DNA from: Zygnema cylindricum
Lineage: Eukaryota; Streptophyta; Zygnematophyceae; Zygnematales; Zygnemataceae
DNA: 53,209 nt
Reading direction: 5' to 3'
Assembly (NCBI GenBank): GCA_037447655.1
Contig: JBBHKE010000194.1
Span: 1 to 53,209 of the forward strand
This document shows positions 45,161-53,209 of this stretch, piece by piece. The notes beneath the pieces were generated by a model. The model was not told the DNA's origin, did no database searches, and was given only the letters and a program-made list of their open reading frames with translations. Position 1 is the stretch's first letter; the number at the start of each line of letters is the position of its first letter. The position numbers and the translations under genes were made by a program.

Positions 45161-45766
45161 GGTCCGGCGGCCTTCTAGAAGCTTGGACCATGGCTTCCTG
45201 CTAGAGTGTTTCGTCGTTTTCTTCATGCGTCCGGCGCCAAATTTGGTGTGCAAGTACTCTAACGAAAGATTTTTTCAAATTCTTTCTATTAATGGTAAAT
45301 TAAATTCCATCCATTATCTCGTTTTTCCATAATCGACTCTGCTAGTTTCAACCGATTTCTTTTTTTTTCTTTTCATGGCAATCTCCTCCCACCTTTGCCG
45401 CTCAATTTGGCGCTCTTTTACTCCGCCATCAGGATTTCTATACTTCCTGTCATCCTCCGTTTAAATCATCTTGTGCTTTTTCACCGACGGCTTTCTACAA
45501 GCTTCGGCCATGGCTCTTCACTAAGGAATTGTGTCATTCTTTTCGTGTTTTTCGTGTACCCGACGCCAAATTTGGTGTGCAGTTACTCAAAAAACATATA
45601 TTTTCAGAACCCTTTATAATAGCCGGCAAATCAGATCCATCCGTTCCGTCGTTCTTCCATAATCAGCTCTACCACTTTCGAACGATTTCATTTTTTCCTT
45701 CTGTGGCGATCGCCTACCATCTTTGTCGCCCAATTTCGCGTTATATTACTCGGCCAATGGGATTTT
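45161..45766. repeat. Imperfect tandem duplication, about 320-bp period
   Basis: Unit 1 begins near 45164 and unit 2 near 45484. Matching blocks are AAGCTT-GACCATGGCT-like, GCGCCAAATTTGGTGTGC, and CCATAATC-GCTCT. The copies have clearly diverged. Confidence 0.8.
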
Positions 45767-46088
45767 GAACTTACTACACACAGGGAAGAGGACCTGAGGA
45801 CTTGGTTTGAAAATTACGTTGTTGTTAGTGGATGCCCGGACCCTTTCGGGTGGGTGACACCTGAACACCTTGGTGGCCGTGCTCAACCGTCCACACCGCG
45901 GGTGGCACACGAAATTCGGTGAGCGTTCCACCCTGCAGTAGGTTAGGGTAGCAGCAAATCACCCAGTGGGAGATTGGCTGGCGTGTGTCAAGAAAAAACC
46001 CTATTTCTTTTCGGCAAAAGATTTACGGTCACCTTGTCCGAAGGCACGTGACCTTGGAGACCTATGATTTTTTTATTTTTTTTTAAAT

Positions 46089-46142
46089 GCCTCGATATAT
46101 CGGCGATATATCGCGATATTTTTATTTTCGATATATCGAGGC
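46089..46142. repeat. Inverted repeat, 14-bp arms
   Basis: GCCTCGATATATCG (46089-46102) and CGATATATCGAGGC (46129-46142), separated by 26 bases that again contain CGATATATCG. It could form a stable hairpin. Confidence 0.75.
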
Positions 46143-47254
46143 GATAAATCGATTATCATGTACCTAAAATTCAATATATATCGAATATCGGCAAAAGGTC
46201 CTCGATACCCAACACTACCAAAAATCAATTATTTAAAAATATGTTTCCATACCTCTACAAATTTTAGGCTTTACATATATATTAACGGAAGTACGGCTAT
46301 ATGTAGTAACAACTTGCAGATATCATTATTGATTGTTGGTGCAAAAGTCTTTGTTATCATGAATCAAATGTGAGTGCGCTCTGTTGTTCTGACACAACTG
46401 CTGGCACTGAAGATGAAGAAGATGCAGCAGTAGTCATCGTACAACAAATCAATAGAGGAAGCTTCCACAAATACCGATGGCTGAACAGAAACTTTGACAG
46501 ACTATAACTTTCAGAAAAACGCTCTAAACGTTCTGAAAATTTGCCACAATGTAGATAACATACAAAGGAACACACACACAAATTTCAATTAATTCCGCTC
46601 ACAAATCTGCGAGATATGTAGAAATGAAATTACATAAAACTGAGTGTACAGTTTTCATATCATTTGTTCCTAAAAATCAAATTCACTAAGTCCTACTTTT
46701 ATACACCGAAACTACACTAAGCTGTACGGAGGCATTCCAGCCGTACAGCAAACTTTGAAGGTCGCATCATACTTTGAATGTCGATGGATGTCAAACGAAG
46801 CGTGCGAGGATATTTCCAGCTCACCTGCATCCAGCGTGGCAGGTGGCACATGGCAGGACATAGGCACATGGCCTGTAGGACGTGTAGGCATGTGATCGCT
46901 TGTTCAAAGTGGATTTTTTTTTGCTTTTAAAGTGTACCAATGGTACACGACCTTACCATGACCAGTATCATACAACTATCCTCGCGGGGAGAGTATCGTG
47001 ACACTAGACGATGTGCGCGATTGCTTCGCGGATATAAAAAAATGGAATATCCAACGGCCAGGAATTAAGCCTACATCATTGGATCCCCACGACAGCTTTC
47101 CAGTAACGATGTTTCGACTGACAAAAAAAGAATTAAGGTACGGCTTTGTACGGCGGTGTACGAAAACGTACGGCGTCCAGTAACGAACCCCACTTTTCGT
47201 CTAATGGAATTCTACCCTTACCCACAAAATTGAAATTTAATCGTCAATCGATAC

Positions 47255-47886
47255 ATTTGCGTGGTTCACACTTGAAAAAGGGGAAAACGGTATGGTAAGA
47301 AAACGATACTTTTTTTTGTCCGCCGTGAACTAGCATGTGACTCTGGCCTACGTTCGTGTCGTGATACGAGCCAGTTGCCCGTACGAAAAAGGAAACGCTT
47401 TGCGGACATGATATGTACGAATCCTTCCAAACCAGAATGTACTGCCACGCAAGCGTTTGTACAGACCGAAAATAATTGTGAAGGAACTTTGGACATGACC
47501 TTTTTTTTTTCCATCGTTGTTTTTTTTTTTTTGACATTACGTGTTCTCTTATGTGATTGGTCCCCTAGTTTGTTCATAAGTTTGCGACGGAATGAATTCC
47601 TGTACGGTTCACATCCGTGCGCTTCATTTTCGAAATTCTTCAAAAAAGAAAAAGTGCATTCTGAACATGATGTCCGATGGTGGACGGTAGTTGCCGTTTG
47701 CTGTACGCAGCTGTCGAGTTTGACGCATAGAACTACATCTTTTGTCCTCCGGTACGCTCCAAAACATCGAAACCAGCTGCCCCAAGCGTCACCGCCGCGT
47801 TTTTTGTCATTTTATAAAATTTGGCGTACGGATCCCAAAATTTATGACATCGTTTTCCCATTTTTCCAAGTGTGAACCACGTAAAT
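47255..47886. mobile_element. Probable MITE with terminal inverted repeats
   Basis: The ends are inverted repeats of about 33 bp: left 47255-47289 starting ATTTGCGTGGTTCACACTTG, and right 47851-47886 (reverse complement starts ATTTACGTGGTTCACACTTG). Total length is about 632 bp with no transposase. An open frame at 47375-47875 runs into the right end and is probably chance. No clear target-site duplication was found, so the superfamily is open. Confidence 0.6.
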
Positions 47887-48689
47887 AACTTATGTAAATT
47901 GTAGAACGACGCGAAATGAAACCTCTCAAACTAAAGTACTTGAAGTCTTCTACGGATTAATTAAACCGCACGAAACAAATATACTTTGAACAATGTAATA
48001 AGGGGTCGTCCCCATGCATTAAAGTATCTACTTTTCTCTGTCATTTTGCCCTAAAATTCAAGGAACTTTGAGAAAAACTTTAGCCGTACAAGAAAATCGT
48101 GTTTAACAAAGTATAGTCAACGTCAATTCCATAGATGTTTCATTCGTACTATGCGCACGGAAAAGAATTTTGAAAAAGAACGCATATGCGCATTATTCAA
48201 AATTTCACATTTTTTAATATGCGTTGACCGACTTTGACTTATAATATAATCAAAATACGAAAAAGTCAAAAAATAATGATAAAAAAATATAGTACGACAT
48301 CCTAAACGATTAAAGTACGAAACATTAATCGATACCTCTATGCTCCAAAGTTTACTAGCGACGTCGGTGCCTCATGACCGAAATAATGAACTAGCAACCA
48401 GCGACCAGACTCCCCCGTCGCTGAAACAGTGAACCAGTAGTCACCGACCAGGCTGCCTCCTCGCTGGTTCGGCATTACAACATGGCTCCATACAGCATAC
48501 TCAGATATAATATTTTAAAATCGACAATTGAAGCAAAAAATGGCCATATTACAAGATTTTAACATTGAAAAACGATAAATTTATACTTGAAGCAAAAATA
48601 GCCGTTTTTGTATTCTTGTGAAAGAAATGGCAAAAGTTACACATAAAAATTTGTTGAAGTCATTAACGGCCGTGAATGGAGCTACACCA
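47887..48689. other. Gene-free AT-rich region
   Basis: No gene recognised. It contains CGAAACAAATAT near 47970, scattered GTAC motifs and the small tandem repeat at 48380-48465. Confidence 0.45.
48380..48465. repeat. Two 43-bp tandem units
   Basis: Units at 48380-48422 and 48423-48465 share the pattern GAAA..(G)TGAAC..AG, CGACCAG.CT and CGTCGCT/CCTCGCT, with about ten differences. Confidence 0.65.
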
Positions 48690-49830
48690 TTAACCTCTCC
48701 ACTCTAAATCTAAGTCATCTATGATTTGATCTAACTCCTCTTCCACTACTCCCCCTTCCTCTCCCACTAAACCCCCTCCCTTTTCCTCCCATGCTATTAT
48801 AGCCTCTGCATAGCTAACATTTCTGGTTTGGTGTGCTAACCTCAGATTGCTAAAGACCCAAACCAAAGACCCAAACCAGGTCCTCTTCGCCTTCTGTATG
48901 TTCCGTTTTTTAGAGTGAATATGGTCATAGGTTGACCAATTCCTCTCACATGATCTGGCAACCGAGCATGAGCAAGGACCCTAGTTGTGACCCTCTGCAA
49001 GATAGGCGTGATAGCCCCAAACCGCTGCCACCATTTCCACGGTGACATCATCTTAACACACGCTAATGTTACCTCCCTCCCAAATACACCCTCAAAACCC
49101 CTATACTTCGCTAACTCAATGTAGGTCGCGGTCTGGTTTGCCACACGCGGTAACATCCTCTAAATGATAGTGCGGAAGCATTCCATGACTACTACATTGG
49201 TCTCTTGCCCATATTCAGAACTTTGGACTCGAGATGAAGGACGAATCTGGCTACATGTTTAAGGCTATATGCCACCCCCCATATAACCAACCAAGATTCC
49301 TTTAACTCCTCCAAAACGTGCACTTCTTCGAAATATCCTTCTCCTCTATTGGTCAACATATTATTGAAGTATTGACCAATCATGTGAAAACCATAATAAG
49401 CCTTCTCCACATTTGGGGCCCCTAAGTCAAACTCCCTCATCAATCGTACCAATGGCTCTAAAATTGTCACAACTTCTTTCACTCTTATCCAAAATCTCGG
49501 GTTCAAAATGTGGCCTTTGATCTTGGTCCCCTTGGATTTGTATGCAAGCTTGCCCATCGACTGCCTGTAATCATCATGAAACATTAAACGCTAGAGGCTA
49601 TCTACGCCTCTAAAATCCTTTGGTGCATGATAAAGTTTATCGCGAATCGAGTCTCTCCAAGTTTTAAAAGTCGGAGTGTAGAGATTTTGTTGAAGATGGC
49701 TACACTCATATTGTGGTTTGTGACGTAAGTGACTGTTTGCGACCAAAATAGTCACTACCATGATCAGTTCCCTATTCTTTTCGTTTCTAATTATCCCGTC
49801 CATCGACTTTTTTATTAGCCCCCAATACAC
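48690..49830 (-). pseudogene. hAT-type transposase, broken
   Basis: Three open parts in order on the minus strand: 49591-49830 (FKTWRDSIRDKLYH), 49192-49584 (ILNPRFWIRVKEVVTILEPL, then LMREFDLGAPNVEKAYYGFH) and 48842-49156 (PWKWWQRFGAITPILQRVTT). The FW...PL...LR..D pattern and the final WW...G...P.L dimerisation block are typical of plant hAT transposases. The expected SGCERNWS block is present only in a shifted frame after a lesion near 48960, and an acidic C-terminal tail follows to about 48690. The N-terminal zinc finger is not visible. A dead relic; terminal inverted repeats were not found. Confidence 0.75.
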
Positions 49831-51059
49831 CTCCGATCGTTATTAAAGTTAATCACACTTTACGGTCGCAATTTTTGTTAGCCGAAAATCACAAAACCAT
49901 GTTAACAACACTATTTAAAGGCGCGGATTACAGTTTTTCCTGTCCCTTTCAACTAAACTCGTTTTATTAATTCTAATTTTATGTTAACACTAATAAATCA
50001 CTAAATCAGTAACACCGATGATATAGTTTTGACCTTTTTATAATTTAGATGTAATCGGTCCACTTTATATTTTTAGTTGGATTTAATAAACTGTTTAGGT
50101 CCGTTCTTTTTTTGTTTCCTTCTTTTGAACTTTTTTATTGCGACCATCGTAGTTGTTTTAAGAGGTTATGGGCCCACACCACCTCATCAAGTGTGTAGTT
50201 TCATTTTTCCTTTCTTCTAGACTCCATTTTCTATTGTTGGCATGTTTTTTCTCTTTGGAAGTAAACAATATCTGAGACATTTATGGGGAGAATAAGATGT
50301 CGGTGATTCAACATTAGGATATCTTTTTTGGCTTTATAGAGGCCACTTTTTAAATTTTAGGTTTTCTAAGACAAGTTATTTTTTCTCTATACCTCTGTTA
50401 GTTTCTTTATCGATTCCATCCAGCTCGGCTTTGGAGGATTTCACGATTTGTTGGAGCCCTTGAAGTTCAATCTCTGAATATCCCTCCACACACTTATTGC
50501 CCCTACAACGATCATTCCTATTTAATATGTCCTCATATTTCTAGCTTTTGAGGCCTCCCATAATTGTTTGAGTTCTTAAACTTTAGTTTTCAAATAACAT
50601 TAAACATTCTATTTTGACCTCTATCCATCATCTTACCTTTGTGGAGACTTTTCGTTTCCCCAATTCACTAGGAGTTTTGTTTCCCTTCCAGATTGCCCCG
50701 ATATTTTTCACTCCACCATCCGGTATACTTTAAGACCTCTTCCAATTCTTACAATAAACGTTCACAAGCATAACAAAATTCAACGAGTTTACACATAGAA
50801 ATGTGAAATTCTAAATTTGGTTTGTTCTCACGTACGTCAAAGGCGACGAGACATATTGCAAATATCTCATGCGATGACGTGGCTTAACTTATGCAATCTT
50901 ATCACTTTACAAAATTCAGCCTTTAATGTATTCTTTTACGATAATGTATCGCTCTAGCAAAGTTTTCTTCATTGCGTGAAAGAATTTTTATGTAACAAAC
51001 ACGCGCCGACTATAGGTAGCGCCTAAAGGAGGTATTTTAATTCAATAATGGTTACCTTA
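49831..51059. other. Gene-free region with an orphan primer-binding-site-like sequence
   Basis: No coding sequence recognised. At 50164-50180 GGTTATGGGCCCACACC is identical to the site of element E over 17 bases. Possible LTR remnants could lie to its left, but no pair or TSD was found. The rest is AT-rich. Confidence 0.5.
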
Positions 51060-52600
51060 AACACACAAAATTAACTGATTGTGATAAGGGAAAAGAATGG
51101 AGGAACTGCATCTTCAACCTTGGTTAGTAGGACGAAATGAGTAGATAATAACAATTGTTCAAATGATAATGATTCTTTGTTGACGTAGAGATTGCAATTG
51201 CCAATATAAGAGTGTTGTCCACCAAAAACCTCGAACTAATAATAGATGCCACTTGAGCCCAACCACCAAAGTTAGTCGCTACCGTTATGGTAGCTGAAAG
51301 ACGCAGACCAAGACCCTCGAAAGAGACGAGGAGAGCAAGTTGTCCACGATAGACGAGTCTTTTCGGACGGTCAAACATAGAATGGCCAACAAGTTGATGC
51401 AAATTTTCAAGAAGACAAAAATTAAAACCGAAAAGTGATGAAATGAAAGAAGAACTGAAAGTAAAGTGGGCACACGGTATAAGGGTCGTTGCGCAAAATA
51501 ACTAGGTAAGATAGAGAATGCCACTCAAAAATTTGGAGGTTTCAAAATGTTCCCATAGTGGAAAAGATCTTCCAAAAAGGCATCATTGATAAAACTTTGA
51601 ACAAATTCAGGGGATCAAATTAGCAAACCTAACACCCTTAGACCTTGTTGAGGTGTACAAACACTAAAGCCCGTATAGAAACCTGGTGGCAAGCCTAAAG
51701 GGAAAAAAACGAGACATTGAGAGACTTTGATAGAAAGACTTATCTTGTACAAATGACCAAAAAAATGGTGAAATTGAAGAACAAATTACACTAGCAAACC
51801 AATGATATGTGTATCATTGACAACGAAACGTGACAAACAACCTGGAAAAGTGGTAACGGATGCTTGTAAGGTTTTTGATCGGGCGAGAGAAAATAATAGG
51901 GCTCCCTAAAGGTCGCATTGAAGAGTACCATTAGCTGAGTCCAAAACGGCAACATTTTGTAATGGGCTACCAATGGAATAAAAAAGAGAGCTAGATTTGA
52001 AGTCAAAACAGCGAAAAAAAAGTAAAGGTGGTTGATGAGAGGGGGGGCATTCCGTAGTTAGCAAAAAATGACAATTTAATCAAAGGTTTTGAAAGCATTG
52101 TTAATGTTGACTTGGAAAACGACCCGATTTGGGGGTAGTTTTAGAGTTGTCGTAAAAGGTAAATGATTGCCTAACAACTTCCCGGTATCCAAACACTTGA
52201 TGTGGGAAGAAAAATAGCAGAAAACCCCTAGTAGTTGTTGTTCAACTTCTTAAAGTTGAGGAGGAATGCGGGAGTAAAGTCGAGGACGAAGGTAACCAAG
52301 ATGGTAACAATCCAACACCTTAAGGTTACAAATGAAATCTCGATCGCTATGAGAGGGGTGTCGCTCAATGGGGAAATTGTTAAGAGGAGGCCATCTTTGG
52401 CAATTTGAAGGAGATGAAAAAGCCTTTTGACACGCTCTCACAAGTCTCGCTAGATTGGCATCGAAAAAGTGATGCTTCCCATAGTCGGCACAAAAAATTG
52501 AGAAGTTGAAGCAAAAGGAACTGGTTGAAAATTGACGGGGGGAGGGGAGAAAGGTTTTTCAAAAGGTGAGAGGTAGGAGGAACTTTAAAGGGAGATGTAA
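51060..52600 (-). pseudogene. R2: second, deleted copy of the R1 reverse transcriptase gene
   Basis: Same order as R1 on the minus strand: N-terminal block (52250-52441; DCYHLGYLRPRLYSRIPPQL), RT region (51791-52080) and the later block (51124-51524; GLGLRLSAT, ISSRFLVDN). Compared with R1, some 770 bases between the N-terminal block and the RT core are missing; the join is near 52205-52260. The C-terminal part with the Cys/His cluster is absent. Many stops. R2 lacks the insertion sites of A3 and E, and it reads straight through the position where A3 sits in R1, so it shows the empty-site arrangement. Confidence 0.75.
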
Positions 52601-52743
52601 CAAGTGAGGAAGTCGGTGGGTGAAGATATTATTAGAGTAGAGAAACACATAATGTTATTAACTTTGTTTTTAGTTGAAGCCCCTAACGCCACCAAATATT
52701 AACGTTATTTTATAAATGTAACACTAATTTGAATACAAATTCT

Positions 52744-53082
52744 TGTAATTTACACGATATCGTTGGACCACAAATACAGGAAGCCTCTAGATAGTATTTA
52801 ACTAGCCCACTTTAAGTCACAACCAATGCTGCCCAAGAAGGCAAACTGACAATTTGACTGCACCCCTGTGTAGCTTGGACTCCCCTGCGTCCGTAGAAAA
52901 AAAAATCACTGAAAACGGCCAACCAACCGATTAGTTATGAGTCGGAAAACGTGCCAAGTTTATACAAACTCTCAAAGAGAGAGAGGTTCCTATCTACCAA
53001 AATTCTCTAAGTCCTAAATCCCTCTCACAAACCCTATTTATTGAAGTACGAATCAATCGGATCACTGTAGAGTACAGAAAAG
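52744..53082 (-). repeat. B-like LTR, partial, reversed
   Basis: Reverse complement of the right part of the B LTR (compare 1960-2309): GGAAGCCTCTAGATAGT, CCCAAGAAGGC and GACTCCCCTG match. The left end TGTAATTT corresponds to the LTR end. It is cut at 53083 by another LTR. The gag ATG position is mutated. Confidence 0.8.
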
Positions 53083-53209
53083 TGTTGTTTTTGGAAGATT
53101 CATTTTCGTACATGCGTGCGCTCGCATGTTCACGTACTTAGTAACCAAATGTAATATGGTGGTTCGAATGGATTTGTAGTTTGGGGGGTAATTGTACGGA
53201 TAAATTTAA
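53083..53209 (+). repeat. E-like LTR, start only, cut by the window edge
   Basis: TGTTGTTTTTGGAAGATT resembles the start of the E LTR (TGTTGTTTTTGAAGATTT), followed by similar TTTCGT...GCG sequence. Diverged from E, so it is a different subfamily. The five bases before it, AAAAG (53078-53082), would be the target-site duplication. Confidence 0.7.

Larger units (their letters stand above)
44947..47254. other. Gene-free region upstream of R1
   Basis: No gene recognised. It holds poly-T tracts (45119-45140), an imperfect tandem duplication (45161-45766), a CGATATAT-rich inverted repeat (46089-46142) and GTAC motifs near 46930-47180. Short open frames look random. Confidence 0.5.

Noticed and set aside
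47375-47875. 166-residue open frame inside the MITE-like element
   Set aside because: It runs into the terminal repeat, contains runs of Phe from a poly-T tract, and shows no recognisable domain.

Overview
This window looks like retrotransposon-packed, repeat-derived plant nuclear DNA. I see no intact host gene. The evidence for a plant is that all the Ty1/copia-type elements carry a primer-binding site matching the anticodon arm of the plant initiator tRNA-Met (as recalled), together with a plant-type hAT transposase relic. The species cannot be fixed from the sequence; a seedless land plant is a guess.

Layout. The left 45 kb is one nested structure that can be unpicked by its 5-bp target-site duplications (TSDs). 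The base layer is a minus-strand gene for a non-LTR-type reverse transcriptase (R1). Its pieces run, from N- to C-terminus, at 44946-44916, 43861-43013, 39509-38591, 32134-31404 and 1300-443. Four insertions split it: element B (1301-31403, plus strand, TSD ATGTG), element A3 (32135-38590, minus, TSD AAAGG), element E (39510-43012, minus, TSD GAGCT) and a solo A-type LTR (43862-44915, TSD AGCGA). Element B is itself broken by A1 (3110-9561, minus, TSD TAGAA), C (10405-21227, minus, TSD CTGTG) and D (24460-30940, plus, TSD CTGGC/CTAGC). Element C is broken in turn by A2 (11922-18382, minus, TSD TAGTG). A piece of another A-type LTR sits at the left edge (1-156).

Elements A, B and D encode gag, protease, integrase, reverse transcriptase and RNase H in copia order, all with stops and frameshifts. 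C keeps gag but has lost most of pol. E has 1312-bp, almost identical LTRs and no coding sequence. In A, B, C and D the gag reading frame opens inside the LTR, so the primer-binding site is translated as part of gag.

The right 8 kb holds a 300-bp imperfect tandem duplication, a probable MITE (47255-47886), a broken hAT transposase gene (48690-49830), a second, internally deleted copy of the R1 gene (R2, 51060-52600), and a B-like LTR (52744-53082) interrupted at 53083 by an E-like LTR that runs off the window.

The most interesting signals are the half-tRNA primer-binding site shared by five LTR families, and an antisense tRNA-like module with a hairpin whose arms change in a compensatory way between families. 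Also notable are a conserved dyad in the LTRs and dense GTAC clusters in LTRs that otherwise look unrelated.
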